Source: Pseudonocardia sp. EC080619-01 (GTDB lineage Bacteria > Actinomycetota > Actinomycetes > Mycobacteriales > Pseudonocardiaceae). Taken from it: DNA of 64,000 nucleotides. A program made the position numbers and the translations under genes. Shown here piece by piece: positions 16,471 through 25,428 of the stretch. The stretch's first letter is position 1. Every line of letters begins with the position of its first letter. The notes beneath the pieces are model-generated. The model was given only the letters and a program-made list of their open reading frames with translations, had not been told where the DNA came from and did not search any database. The stretch covers positions 5,068,501 to 5,132,500 of the forward strand of contig NZ_CP012184.1 in assembly GCF_001420995.1 (NCBI RefSeq), written 5' to 3'.

Positions 16471-17676
16471 GTGTCCACCACCCCCGGCGACGACGGCGTC
16501 CCCGACGGTCCGCGCAGGCTCCGGCTGCTGCAACTGGCCTCGCTGATCAGCACCTGCGACCGGTTCGCGATCGCGCCGTTGCTGGTGCCGATCGCGGTCT
16601 CCTTCGGTGCCCCGCTCTCCGCCGCGGCGGGTGCGGCCGGCGGCTACTTCCTGGCCTACGGGCTCATGCAGGTCGTGTGGGGTGTCCTGTCGGACCGGGT
16701 CGGCCGGGTCCGGGTGATGCGGCTGGCGCTGGTCGGGTCGGTGCTCGGCGGCATCGCGTCGGTGCTCGCGCCGAGCCTACCGCTGCTGATCGGCGCCCGG
16801 GTCGTCACGGGTGCGTGCACCGCGGCACTGATCCCGGCCGCGCTGGTCTACGTCGGCGACACCTGGCCCACCGCGGTGCGGCAGCGGCCGCTGTCGGACC
16901 TCCTCGCCGCCACCGCGCTCGGCACGGCGGTCGCGACGGCCGGCGCCGGCCTGCTGGCCGACCTCGCGGGCTGGCGGCTCGTCTTCGGGGTGTCCGCGGC
17001 GGCGTGCGCGGTGCTGTTCGTGGCGCTGCGGGCGCTGCCCGAGCCGGACGTCGCCGGTGCCGCGCCCGCCGCCGACCGGGCCGGGGTGCGGGGCTCGGTC
17101 GTCCGCCCGCTCGCGGCGGTGTGCGGGAACGGCTGGGCGCTGGTCGTCCTGCTGCTGGCGTTCGTCGAGGGCGCGGTGGTGCTGGGCGTGCTCACCTACC
17201 TCGCGCCCGCGCTGCAGGCCGGGGGCAGCTCGGCGGCCCTGGCCGGGCTCGCCGCCGGCGGCTACGGCGTCGGCGCGGTGGTGTTCTCCCGCGTCGTACG
17301 ACGGCTGGTGGGCCGGTGGAGCCCGGCCGGGCTCGCCACGGCCGGGGGCGTGTTCCTCGTCGTGGCGTGGCTGTTCCCGCTGGTCACGGTGCATCCGGTG
17401 ACGATCGCGGCGGCCGGGCTGTGCCTGGGCGGGGCCTGGGCGTTCCTGCACTCGACCCTGCAGACGTGGGCGACCGAGGTCGTCCCGCAGGCCAGGGCGA
17501 CGGCCGTCGCACTGTTCGCGACGCTGCTGTTCCTGGGCAGCTCGGCCGGCACCGCGCTGGGTGCCCCGCTCGCCGACGCGGGCGCGTTCGGCACGCTGTT
17601 CCTCGCCGCGCTGCTGGTGTCGGTCCCGCTCGGTGCGGGCGCGGCGCTCGCCCGCCGGCGGTACTCCGCCGGCTGA
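16471..17676 (+). CDS. MFS transporter
   Basis: This 401-residue hydrophobic protein has about 12 membrane segments. The major-facilitator loop 2-3 motif appears as GVLSDRVGRVRVMRL (GxxxDrxGrr). Homology looks closest to drug-efflux-type 12-helix carriers. The GTG start is preceded by GGGCAGGG. No ligand can be named. It is convergent with the Lsr2-ligase gene, 18 nt apart, and divergent from an acyl-CoA synthetase. Confidence 0.85.
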   Translation: MSTTPGDDGVPDGPRRLRLLQLASLISTCDRFAIAPLLVPIAVSFGAPLSAAAGAAGGYFLAYGLMQVVWGVLSDRVGRVRVMRLALVGSVLGGIASVLAPSLPLLIGARVVTGACTAALIPAALVYVGDTWPTAVRQRPLSDLLAATALGTAVATAGAGLLADLAGWRLVFGVSAAACAVLFVALRALPEPDVAGAAPAADRAGVRGSVVRPLAAVCGNGWALVVLLLAFVEGAVVLGVLTYLAPALQAGGSSAALAGLAAGGYGVGAVVFSRVVRRLVGRWSPAGLATAGGVFLVVAWLFPLVTVHPVTIAAAGLCLGGAWAFLHSTLQTWATEVVPQARATAVALFATLLFLGSSAGTALGAPLADAGAFGTLFLAALLVSVPLGAGAALARRRYSAG

Positions 17677-17694
17677 GCGAGACGCCGGCCGGGG

Positions 17695-19692
17695 TCACAC
17701 GTACCGGTCGCGCAGCTCCCGCTTCACGAGCTTGCCGGTGGGGGTGCGCGGCAGGAAGTCGGTGAAGTCCACCGACGACGGCGCCTTGTAGTGCGCGATC
17801 CGCTCCCGCACGAAGTCGATCAGCTCCCGCTCCAGCTCCGGCCCGGTCTCCACGCCCTCCGAGGTCTGGACGACGGCCTTGACCGCCTCGCCCATCTCCT
17901 CGTCCGGCACGCCGATCACCGCGACGTCGAGCACCTTCGGGTGCAGGGCGAGTGCGTCCTCGACCTCCTGCGGGTAGATGTTCACCCCACCGGAGATGAT
18001 CATGAACGCCTTGCGGTCGGTGAGGAACAGGAAGCCGTCGGAGTCGACGTAGCCGAGGTCGCCGGTGGTCGTCCAGCTCTCGTGCACCGGGTGCTGCGCG
18101 GACAGCGTCTTGCCCGGGTCGTTGTGGTACTCGAAGGGCCGCTCGTCACGCTCGAAGTAGACGGTGCCGATCTCGCCCGGGCCGAGCTCCGTGCCCTCGT
18201 CGTCACAGACCCGGATCGTGCCCAGGCCCGCCCGGCCGACCGAGCCGGGGCGCTCGGCCCACTGGGCCGAGTCGATGAAGGTGATGCCATTGGCCTCGGT
18301 CGCGGCGTAGTACTCGTGGAGCACCGGGCCCCACCAGTCGATCATCGCCTGCTTGACCTCGACCGGGCACGGGGCGGCGGCGTGGATCGCGACCTCCAGC
18401 GACGACACGTCGTAGCGCGTCCGTACCGCCTCGGGCAGCTTCAGCATCCGCACGAACATCGTCGGCACCCACTGCGAGTGGGTGACGCGGTGCTGCTCGA
18501 TCAGCGCGAGCGCCTTCTCCGGGTCGAACCGCTCCATGACGACGACGGTGCCGCCGAGCGCCTGCACCGTGGCGGTGAACCGCAGCGGCGCGGCGTGGTA
18601 GAGCGGCGCGGGGGAGAGGTAGACGGTGCCGGGGCCGAACCCGTACATCGGCCCGAACAGCGCCTGGTAGGTGTCGCCGGGCTCGTCGACCTGACGGTCG
18701 GGCAGGGTCGGCTTGATCCCCTTGGGCCGCCCGGTGGTGCCCGAGCTGTAGAGCATGTCGGCGCCGCGCGGCTGGTCGGCCGGCGGCTCGGCGGACACCG
18801 TGGCCAGCGCGGCGTCGTAGTCCTCGTACGACGACGCACCCGGGATCTCCCCGCCGAACGCCAGCCGGACCGGCACGTCGACGTGGTCCTCGACGGCGGC
18901 GGCCAGCCCGGCGACCCCGGCCGAGACGACGAGCGCCTTCGCGCCGCAGTCCCGGACGATGTACGCGGCCTCCGGCGCCGACAGGTGGTGGTTCACCGCG
19001 GTGACGTAGAGGCCGGACCGCTGCGCGGCCCAGTAGACCTCGTAGACGCGGGCGGCGTTGTCCGAGACCAGCGCGACGACGTCGCCGCGGCGCAGACCGG
19101 CGGCGTGGAAGTGGTTCGCCAGCCGCGCCGAGCCCTCCTCGAGCTCACGGAACGTGAGGGTGTCGCCCGAACCGCCCATGATCACGGCCGGCTTGTCGGG
19201 CGTGGTGGCGGCGTGCGTGCCTGGGTACATCTCGGCCTCTCGTCGACGGCGGCGCGGCGCGGACGCGACCTCGGGGCCGGGTGCCGCACGGAATCTCCGC
19301 CGCAGATCCTGCCATCCGCGCGCCGCGCGCCGGTACGCGCCGGACTGGGAGTGCGCGTTCTGATAGGCCTCGAGAACGGACGAGGGGATACGCCCGCGCT
19401 CCGAGATCTTCATGCCCTGCGCGATCGCCCATTCCCGGACGGCCCGGTTCGCGGCCCGTTCCGAGGCGCTCGATCCGTTCGACGAGGTCGACGCGGGCCC
19501 GCTGCCGCGGCGGCCCCCGCCCGACCGGCGGGCCGCCGAGACGTACGGCGCCAGGGATTCCCGCAGCCGCTCGGCATTCGCGGAGGACAGGTCGATCTCG
19601 TACGACCGGCCGTCGACGGCGAACTCCACCTGCTCGTCGGCCTCCGAACCGTCCAGGTCGTCGACCAGCGTGATCGTCGTCTGCTGTGCCAC
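17695..19692 (-). CDS. Lsr2 nucleoid-protein domain fused in frame to AMP-forming acyl-CoA synthetase
   Basis: One open frame of 665 codons. Residues 1-114 are a complete Lsr2. There is an N-terminal dimerisation domain (TITLVDDLDGSEADEQVEFAVDG type), a Ser/Gly linker, and a C-terminal DNA-binding domain with the AT-hook-like RGR at 99-101 in ISERGRIPSSVLEAYQ. Lsr2 normally ends here. An Arg-rich stretch of 40 residues follows, and then a full ligase from Met155 (position 19230) with LYSSGTTGRPKG, EYYAATEANG, TDRKAFMIISGG and GKLVKREL. GAGAGG lies 5 nt before that Met, so the ligase could also be made alone. The GTG at 19692 has GGAAGGA upstream. Either a real fusion or an lsr2 gene that lost its stop. 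The domain calls are firm; the single-protein reading is not. Confidence 0.75.
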   Translation of the reverse strand: MAQQTTITLVDDLDGSEADEQVEFAVDGRSYEIDLSSANAERLRESLAPYVSAARRSGGGRRGSGPASTSSNGSSASERAANRAVREWAIAQGMKISERGRIPSSVLEAYQNAHSQSGAYRRAARGWQDLRRRFRAAPGPEVASAPRRRRREAEMYPGTHAATTPDKPAVIMGGSGDTLTFRELEEGSARLANHFHAAGLRRGDVVALVSDNAARVYEVYWAAQRSGLYVTAVNHHLSAPEAAYIVRDCGAKALVVSAGVAGLAAAVEDHVDVPVRLAFGGEIPGASSYEDYDAALATVSAEPPADQPRGADMLYSSGTTGRPKGIKPTLPDRQVDEPGDTYQALFGPMYGFGPGTVYLSPAPLYHAAPLRFTATVQALGGTVVVMERFDPEKALALIEQHRVTHSQWVPTMFVRMLKLPEAVRTRYDVSSLEVAIHAAAPCPVEVKQAMIDWWGPVLHEYYAATEANGITFIDSAQWAERPGSVGRAGLGTIRVCDDEGTELGPGEIGTVYFERDERPFEYHNDPGKTLSAQHPVHESWTTTGDLGYVDSDGFLFLTDRKAFMIISGGVNIYPQEVEDALALHPKVLDVAVIGVPDEEMGEAVKAVVQTSEGVETGPELERELIDFVRERIAHYKAPSSVDFTDFLPRTPTGKLVKRELRDRYV

Positions 19693-19972
19693 GTCGTCAT
19701 TCCTTCCGGGGGAATCTCGGGCGTCCGAGCGGAGGAATCGGCACCGCTGCGGGAAGCCGATATCCCCTCGGGAACGACCTGGAAGCGAACGGTGAACCTA
19801 TTCCGGAGAGGACGATAAGGTATGCCGATGTTCCGTGTCGAACCCCTCCGGAAAAAGCGTCGGAGTCGTGATGCGGCACGATGTCGGCCCCGGCCGCGGG
19901 GCCGGGCCAGAACTGCGGATGCGGCGTACGGGTGACGGGGAATCGGCGGAAAGGCGCAGTTCGGGGCCGGAT
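19693..19972. other. Intergenic region upstream of lsr2
   Basis: These 280 bases hold no gene I can support. The stretch 19775-19890 is visibly richer in A and T than its surroundings (for example GATAAGGTATGCC and GGAAAAAGCG). An AT-rich promoter region is what would be expected for a gene autoregulated by Lsr2, which binds AT-rich DNA. No clear -35/-10 pair is assigned. Confidence 0.4.
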
Positions 19973-21112
19973 TCAGCGGGGCGCGGGCCACCACGGTTCG
20001 GCCGGGACGGCCGCGCGGGCCCCGTCGGTCGTCGAGATCCCGGTCAGGTCGATCCGCCGGCCGGGCCGCGGCAGGGCGAGGACGACGTCCTGGGCGGCCG
20101 CCGCCTTGCGGGCCCGCTCCACCGGCTCGTCCCACGGGTGGAAGCCGAGGTTGAAGGTCGCCCAGTGGATCGGCAGCATCACCCGGCCGCCGAGCTCGCG
20201 GTGCGCCGTGACGGCCTGCTCGGGATCGAGGTGGATGTCCGGCCACAGCTCGGCGTAGGCCCCGACGGGCAGCAGCGTGAGGTCGAACGGGCCGTGCTCG
20301 GCCCCGGTCCGGGCGTGCACCCGGCTCGGTCCGGAGTCCCCGCCGACGTAGACCGAGTGGTCCGGGCCCGCGACCTTCCAGGCCGCCCACTGGGTGGTGT
20401 TGCGGCGGAGCCCGCGCCCGGAGAAGTGCCGGGTCTCCAGACAGGTCAGGGTGAGACCGGCGACGTGCACGACGCCGTCCCAGTCCCGCTCCACGACCCG
20501 GTGCCCCGGCACGCCCCACGACCGCAGGTGCGCGCCCACCCCGACCGGGCAGACGAACACCGCGGAGGTGTCGCGGGCCAGCCGCAGCACGGTCGGCCGG
20601 TCCAGGTGGTCGTAGTGGTCGTGGCTGAGCAGCACGACGTCGGAGTCGGAGAACGTCGCGAGCGGCGCGACCGGCGGGTGCAGCCGTCGCGGACCGGTGA
20701 AGGGGACGGGCGAGGCGTACTCGGACCACACCGGGTCGACCAGCACCCGGCGGCCGTCGACCTCGAGCAGCGCACCCGCGTGCCCCAGCCACGTGACGGC
20801 GAGCCCGGCGGGCACCCGCGGGACGTCCGGCCGGGCCAGCGGCACCGGACCGGGCGGCACGCCGCGGCCCGCCCGGCTGCGCAGCATGTTGAGCAGCATC
20901 CGCAGCGAGGCCCGGACCCGTGGCAGGCCGGGCTCGGTGTTGGCGAACGTGCCGCCGACCGCGTTCTCCGACGCCGCGGCCACCCGGCGCAGCTCGGCGT
21001 CGCGCGCGCCCATGTTGCGGCGGACGTGCAGGCCGAGACCGGCCAGCGCGAGCAGGGGGGAGGCGAGCGCGGCGCGGGAGGAGCAGCGGGTCAGGCGGGG
21101 CACGATCTCCAC
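19973..21112 (-). CDS. MBL-fold metal-dependent hydrolase (NAPE-PLD/UlaG-like)
   Basis: The product has 379 residues. An N-terminal hydrophobic segment (LASPLLALAGLGL) suggests a membrane anchor. The metallo-beta-lactamase domain has VTWLGHAGALLEVDG, the dinuclear metal motif SHDHYDHLD (HxHxDH), YVGGDSG and LPIHWATF. The layout resembles N-acyl-phosphatidylethanolamine phospholipase D and lipid-anchored MBL proteins. The substrate is unknown. The start is uncertain: GTG at 21112 is used, and GTG at 21103 is also possible. It is divergent from an enoyl-CoA hydratase, 43 nt apart. Confidence 0.82.
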   Translation of the reverse strand: MEIVPRLTRCSSRAALASPLLALAGLGLHVRRNMGARDAELRRVAAASENAVGGTFANTEPGLPRVRASLRMLLNMLRSRAGRGVPPGPVPLARPDVPRVPAGLAVTWLGHAGALLEVDGRRVLVDPVWSEYASPVPFTGPRRLHPPVAPLATFSDSDVVLLSHDHYDHLDRPTVLRLARDTSAVFVCPVGVGAHLRSWGVPGHRVVERDWDGVVHVAGLTLTCLETRHFSGRGLRRNTTQWAAWKVAGPDHSVYVGGDSGPSRVHARTGAEHGPFDLTLLPVGAYAELWPDIHLDPEQAVTAHRELGGRVMLPIHWATFNLGFHPWDEPVERARKAAAAQDVVLALPRPGRRIDLTGISTTDGARAAVPAEPWWPAPR

Positions 21113-21142
21113 AGTACGAACGCCGGGCCCGGCGCTCCCACC

Positions 21143-21148
21143 TACGCT
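21143..21148 (+). promoter_or_regulatory. Leaderless -10 hexamer TACGCT
   Basis: TACGCT ends 7 nt before the GTG at 21156, with no ribosome-binding site between. The spacing places transcription start at or next to the start codon, and this supports GTG 21156 over the ATG at 21168. Confidence 0.5.
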
Positions 21149-21155
21149 CTCGATC

Positions 21156-21923
21156 GTGACGGACGTTATGCGGGCACGGGTCGAGACCGAGAAGCACGGG
21201 CACGTGCTGCTGGTGCGGATGACGCGCCCGGACAAGCGCAACGCGGTGGACGCCGCGATGACCGCGGCCCTCGACGAGGCGCTGAACCGGCTCGACGACG
21301 ATCCCGACCTCTGGTGCGGGGTGCTCGCCGGCGACGTGTCCGCGTTCAGCGCCGGGACCGACCTGGCGGGCGGGTCCGGCGGGCCGACGCCGCGGGGCGG
21401 GAACTACGGCGTCGTCCGGCGGGACCGGCGGCGCCCGCTGATCGCGGCGGTGGAGGGCGCGGCCCTCGGCGGAGGCTTCGAGATCGTGCTGGCCTGCGAC
21501 CTGGTCGTCGCCTCCCGCACGGCCCGGTTCGGGTTGCCGGAGGTCGCCCGCGGGCTCGTCGCGAACTGCGGTGCGCTGTTCCGGGCGCCGCGGCCGCTCC
21601 CGCTGAACGTGGCCAAGCAGATGCTGGTGACGGGCCGCCCGCTCGATGCGGAACGCGCGCACGCCCTGGGTCTGGTGAACGAGCTCGTCGAGCCGGGGGA
21701 GGCGGAGGCCGCCGCGCTGGAGCTGGCCGGGCAGGTCTGCGCGAACTCGCCGCTCGCCGTCTCGCTGTCGCTGCGCGCGCTCGAGCGGGTCGTCGCCGAG
21801 CCCGACGAGCGGGGCTGGGCGGCGACCGAGATCGCGTCGGCCGAGGTGAAGCGCTCCGCGGACGCGGAGGAGGGCGTCGCGGCGTTCCTGGAGAAGCGGG
21901 AACCGCGCTGGACCGGGCGCTGA
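21156..21923 (+). CDS. Enoyl-CoA hydratase/isomerase (crotonase family)
   Basis: The protein has 255 residues in a crotonase fold. The first oxyanion-hole strand is SAFSAGTDLAGG and the second is AAVEGAALGGGFEIVLACDL, followed by FGLPEVARGLVANCGA. This crotonase type has glutamate in LPEV as a likely acid/base. The reaction is probably hydration or isomerisation of an unsaturated acyl-CoA. The neighbours fit this: a MarR regulator 23 nt downstream, then acyl-CoA dehydrogenase and acyl-CoA ligase. The start is taken as GTG 21156 from the leaderless promoter. Confidence 0.87.
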   Translation: MTDVMRARVETEKHGHVLLVRMTRPDKRNAVDAAMTAALDEALNRLDDDPDLWCGVLAGDVSAFSAGTDLAGGSGGPTPRGGNYGVVRRDRRRPLIAAVEGAALGGGFEIVLACDLVVASRTARFGLPEVARGLVANCGALFRAPRPLPLNVAKQMLVTGRPLDAERAHALGLVNELVEPGEAEAAALELAGQVCANSPLAVSLSLRALERVVAEPDERGWAATEIASAEVKRSADAEEGVAAFLEKREPRWTGR

Positions 21924-21934
21924 GCCCGACCGGA

Positions 21935-21940
21935 TAGGCT
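21935..21940 (+). promoter_or_regulatory. Leaderless -10 hexamer TAGGCT
   Basis: TAGGCT ends 6 nt before the ATG at 21947 with no room for a ribosome-binding site. It gives the MarR gene its own leaderless promoter although the crotonase gene ends only 23 nt upstream. Confidence 0.55.
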
Positions 21941-21946
21941 CACGCC

Positions 21947-22426
21947 ATGGGAGGCGGGACGGCGCGCGAGGACCTGGTCGCGCTGCTGCAGGACTACGCG
22001 GGTGAGGCCGAGCTGCTCGGGCAGGCCTTCGCCGGCCGGCACGGCCTGCACCCGACGGACCTGCACGCGCTGCTGGCCGTCATGCGGGCCGACGCCGCGG
22101 GGGAGCCGCTGACCCCGGGCCTGCTCGGTTCCCGGCTGGGTCTGTCGACCGGGGCGACGACCGCGCTCGTCGACCGGCTGGAGCGGGCCGGGCACGTGCG
22201 CCGCACCCGGGAGTCGGCCGACCGGCGGCGGGTGACGCTGCACCAGGCGGAGAACGCGGCCCGGGTCGGTGGGGCGTTCTTCGGCCCGCTCGGCCACCGG
22301 ATGGACGCCGCCCTCGCCGACTTCGACGAGGCCGAGCTCACCGCCGCCGCCCGCTTCCTCACCCGGATGAACGCGCTCGTCGCGGACTACCGCGCCGACC
22401 TGGCGGCCGAGAACCCCGCGTCGTGA
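21947..22426 (+). CDS. MarR-family transcriptional regulator
   Basis: This 159-residue protein is a winged-helix regulator of the MarR type. The recognition region reads PLTPGLLGSRLGLSTGATTALVDRLERAGHVRRTRESADRRRVTL, with the wing carrying the conserved DRR. Such proteins act as dimers and release DNA when a small phenolic or acyl ligand binds. It lies between crotonase and acyl-CoA dehydrogenase genes, so it may control this acyl-CoA cluster. No clear operator was found. Confidence 0.87.
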   Translation: MGGGTAREDLVALLQDYAGEAELLGQAFAGRHGLHPTDLHALLAVMRADAAGEPLTPGLLGSRLGLSTGATTALVDRLERAGHVRRTRESADRRRVTLHQAENAARVGGAFFGPLGHRMDAALADFDEAELTAAARFLTRMNALVADYRADLAAENPAS

Positions 22427-22448
22427 GGTCCCGGCCGCCCGGGCCGGT

Positions 22449-23735
22449 TCAGGCGTCGGCGGTGGCGGTCTCCAGGTACTCGGCGAACTTGGCCCGGGCC
22501 GCCCCGGTCCGGGTCGGGACGTGCTCGGTCGGCACCTCGACCGGCGTGTAGCCGCGCAGGATCCGCCGGGCGACGGACTCCTTGTGCACCTCGTCCGGCC
22601 CGTCGTAGATCCTGGCCGCCCGCGCCGCGCGGTACATCTGCTCCAGCGGCAGGTCCCCGGAGAAGCCGAGCGAGCCGTGCACCTGGATCGCGCGGTCGAT
22701 CACGTCGTGCAGCACCCGGGCACCCCAGTACTTGATCATCCCGATCTCGACCCTGGCGTTGGAGGCGCCGACCCGGTCCATCGTCCAGGCCGCCTGCAGG
22801 GTGAGCAGCCGGGCGGCCTGCATCTCGGCCGCCGACGTGGCGATCATGTCCTGCACCATCTGCTTGTCGGCCAGCCGGGAGCCGCTCGCGGTGCGGCTCA
22901 CCGCCCGCTCGCACAACATGTCGAACGCCCGTTGGGACTGGCCGAGCCAGCGCATCGCGTGGTGGATCCGGCCCGGCCCCAGCCGCTGCTGGGCGAGCCG
23001 GAAGCCGTCGCCCTCGTTCCCGACGAGGTTCTCCGCCGGCACCCGGACGCCGCGGTAGAACACCTCCGCGTGCCCGCCGTAGAGCTCGCCGCCGACCTCG
23101 GGGTGGTCCATCACCGGGATGTCCCGCGCGACGTCGACGCCCGGGGTGTCCGTCGGCACGACGATCATCGACGCCCGCTGGTAGGGCGGCGCGTCCGGAT
23201 CGGTCACGACCATCACGATCAGGAAGTCCGAGGCCGTGGCGTTCGACGAGAACCACTTGTGGCCGTCGATCACGTACTCGTCGCCGTCGCGGACGGCGCG
23301 GGTCGTCAGCATCGTCGGGTCGGCGCCGGCGCCCGGCTCGGTCATGGAGAAGCAGGACCGCAGCTCCCCGCGCAGCAGCGGGTGCATCCAGCGCTCCTTC
23401 TGCTCGGCGGTGCCGCCGAGGGCGAGGAGCTCCGCGTTGCCCGAGTCCGGGGCCTGGTTGCCGAAGATCCCCGGCGCGTACCGGCAGCGGCCGAGGATCT
23501 CGTGCATCAGCCCGAGCGAGACCTGGCCGAACCCGCCGCCGCCGAGCTCGGGCGGCAGGTGCGCGGCCCAGAGCCCCTGTTCACGGACCTGCTCCTTGAG
23601 CGGCGCGGTGATCCGGTCGAACGTCGGCCGGTCCAGGTCGAGGGTCTCCAGCGGGATGATCTCGTCGCGGACGAACTCCCGCATCCACTTCAGCTTCTCC
23701 TCGAACTCCGGGTCGGTGCTGAAGTCCCAGGCCAT
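22449..23735 (-). CDS. Acyl-CoA dehydrogenase
   Basis: The product has 428 residues. It shows the three-part acyl-CoA dehydrogenase fold: an N-terminal helical domain, a beta domain with CFSMTEPGAGADPTMLTT (FAD and acyl contacts), and a C-terminal helical domain with IQVHGSLGFSGDLPLEQMYRAARAARIYDGPDEVHKESVARRIL. It removes two hydrogens from an acyl-CoA, passing electrons to ETF. The ATG at 23735 follows GGAGGG. The DGPDEVHK end is typical of FadE-type enzymes of actinobacterial beta-oxidation. It is divergent from an acyl-CoA ligase, 124 nt apart, and the two are likely parts of one catabolic step set. Confidence 0.92.
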   Translation of the reverse strand: MAWDFSTDPEFEEKLKWMREFVRDEIIPLETLDLDRPTFDRITAPLKEQVREQGLWAAHLPPELGGGGFGQVSLGLMHEILGRCRYAPGIFGNQAPDSGNAELLALGGTAEQKERWMHPLLRGELRSCFSMTEPGAGADPTMLTTRAVRDGDEYVIDGHKWFSSNATASDFLIVMVVTDPDAPPYQRASMIVVPTDTPGVDVARDIPVMDHPEVGGELYGGHAEVFYRGVRVPAENLVGNEGDGFRLAQQRLGPGRIHHAMRWLGQSQRAFDMLCERAVSRTASGSRLADKQMVQDMIATSAAEMQAARLLTLQAAWTMDRVGASNARVEIGMIKYWGARVLHDVIDRAIQVHGSLGFSGDLPLEQMYRAARAARIYDGPDEVHKESVARRILRGYTPVEVPTEHVPTRTGAARAKFAEYLETATADA

Positions 23736-23859
23736 GTCGAGCCGCCCTCCGTCGCGCGTTCGTTGCCACTGCGAACCTAACCGCTCGGTCCGCCGACGGG
23801 AACGCGTGCGGGCGGACCGGCCCGTTGCGGTGATCGCGGCCGGGCGGGAGGCTGCGGGG

Positions 23860-25428
23860 ATGAGCCACGTGGACCTGACGGGCCTGTCGTACGAACCGCT
23901 GACGCCGACGTCGTACCTCGACCGGGCCGCGGCGGCGCACGGCGACCGGGTGGCCGTCGTCGACGGTGACCTGCGGTTCACCTACGCCGAGCTGCACGAG
24001 CGGTGCCGCAAGCTCGCCGGCGGGCTCGCCGCGATCCACTCCGGACGGCCGGTGGCGGTGCTCGTCCCGAACACGCACGTCGGCCTGGAGGCGGCCTACG
24101 GGGTGCCGTGGTCGGGCGTGCCGCTGGTCGCGGTCAACACCCGGCTCTCCGCGGGCGAGGTGGCCTACATCCTGGAGCACTGCCGGGCGTCGGTGCTGGT
24201 CCACGACCCGGTGTTCGACGAGCTCGTCGCCGACGTGCTGGGCCGTCTCGACGACCCGCCCCGGGCCGTCCGGGTCGGGGACGACTACGAGCGGCTGATC
24301 ACCTGGGGCGAGCCGACCGCCGTCACCCCCGACGACGAGCGCGCGCTGCTCTCGATCAACTACACGTCCGGGACGACCGGGCGTCCCAAGGGCGTGATGT
24401 ACCACCACCGCGGGGCCTACCTGCAGGCGCTCGCCATGGTGGGCCACACCGGGCTGACGCCGTCCTCGGTGCACCTCTGGACGCTGCCGATGTTCCACTG
24501 CAACGGCTGGTGCTTCCCGTGGGCGGTCACCGCCGCCGGGGCGACGCACGTGTGCCTGCCCAAGGTCGAGCCCGCCCGGATCTGGGAGCTGGTCCGCGAC
24601 CAGGGCGTCACCCACCTCAACGGCGCGCCCACCGTGCTGTCGATGATCGCCCACGCGCCGGAGGCCGGGCCGGTGGCGACGACGGTGCGGGTCGCGACCG
24701 GTGGCGCTCCGCCCAGCCCCGCGATCCTGCGCCGGATGGCGGAGCTCGGCTTCGAGGTCACCCACCTCTACGGCCTCACCGAGACGTTCGGGCCCGCGAT
24801 GATCTGCGACTGGCGACCCGAGTGGAACGCGCTCGACGGCGAGGCGCAGGCCCGGATGAAGGCCCGCCAGGGCGTCGGGAACATGATCGCCTGCGCGGTC
24901 CGGGTGATCACCGACGACGGCGGCGACGCCCCGGCCGACGGCACCACGACCGGGCAGATCGCACTGCGCGGCAACAACGTCATGCTCGGGTACCTCGACG
25001 ACGAGCAGGCCACCCGGGAGGCCGCACCGGACGGCTGGTTCCGGACCGGGGACATCGGCGTCATGCACCCGGACGGCTACGTCGAGCTCCGCGACCGCTC
25101 GAAGGACGTGATCGTCTCCGGCGGGGAGAACATCGCGAGCGTCGAGGTGGAGCAGGCGATCGCCGACCACCCGGACGTCCTGGAGGTCGCGGTGATCGCC
25201 GTCCCCGACGAGCGCTGGGGCGAGGTCCCCGCCGCCTACGTGACCCTGCGCGACGGCGCGACGGTCACCGAGGAGGAGATCGTCGAGCACGTGCGGACCC
25301 GGCTGGCCCGGTTCAAGGCGCCGAAGCGCGTGGTGTTCACCGAGCTCCCGAAGACCTCCACCGGCAAGATCCAGAAGTTCGTGCTGCGCGACGAGGCGTG
25401 GGCCGGCCAGGACCGCCGGATCAGGTGA
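23860..25428 (+). CDS. Medium-chain-type acyl-CoA synthetase (AMP-forming)
   Basis: The product has 522 residues. Motifs include INYTSGTTGRPKGVMYHHRG, HLYGLTETFGPAMIC, GWFRTGDIGVMHPDGYVELRDRSKDVIVSGGENIASVEVE and the C-terminal lysine motif KTSTGKIQKF. The WTLPMFHCNGWCFPW stretch is typical of the AlkK/medium-chain ligase subfamily. GGGAGG stands upstream of the ATG. It probably activates the substrate for the divergent acyl-CoA dehydrogenase. It is convergent with, and overlaps by 8 nt, the L,D-transpeptidase gene. Confidence 0.92.
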   Translation: MSHVDLTGLSYEPLTPTSYLDRAAAAHGDRVAVVDGDLRFTYAELHERCRKLAGGLAAIHSGRPVAVLVPNTHVGLEAAYGVPWSGVPLVAVNTRLSAGEVAYILEHCRASVLVHDPVFDELVADVLGRLDDPPRAVRVGDDYERLITWGEPTAVTPDDERALLSINYTSGTTGRPKGVMYHHRGAYLQALAMVGHTGLTPSSVHLWTLPMFHCNGWCFPWAVTAAGATHVCLPKVEPARIWELVRDQGVTHLNGAPTVLSMIAHAPEAGPVATTVRVATGGAPPSPAILRRMAELGFEVTHLYGLTETFGPAMICDWRPEWNALDGEAQARMKARQGVGNMIACAVRVITDDGGDAPADGTTTGQIALRGNNVMLGYLDDEQATREAAPDGWFRTGDIGVMHPDGYVELRDRSKDVIVSGGENIASVEVEQAIADHPDVLEVAVIAVPDERWGEVPAAYVTLRDGATVTEEEIVEHVRTRLARFKAPKRVVFTELPKTSTGKIQKFVLRDEAWAGQDRRIR

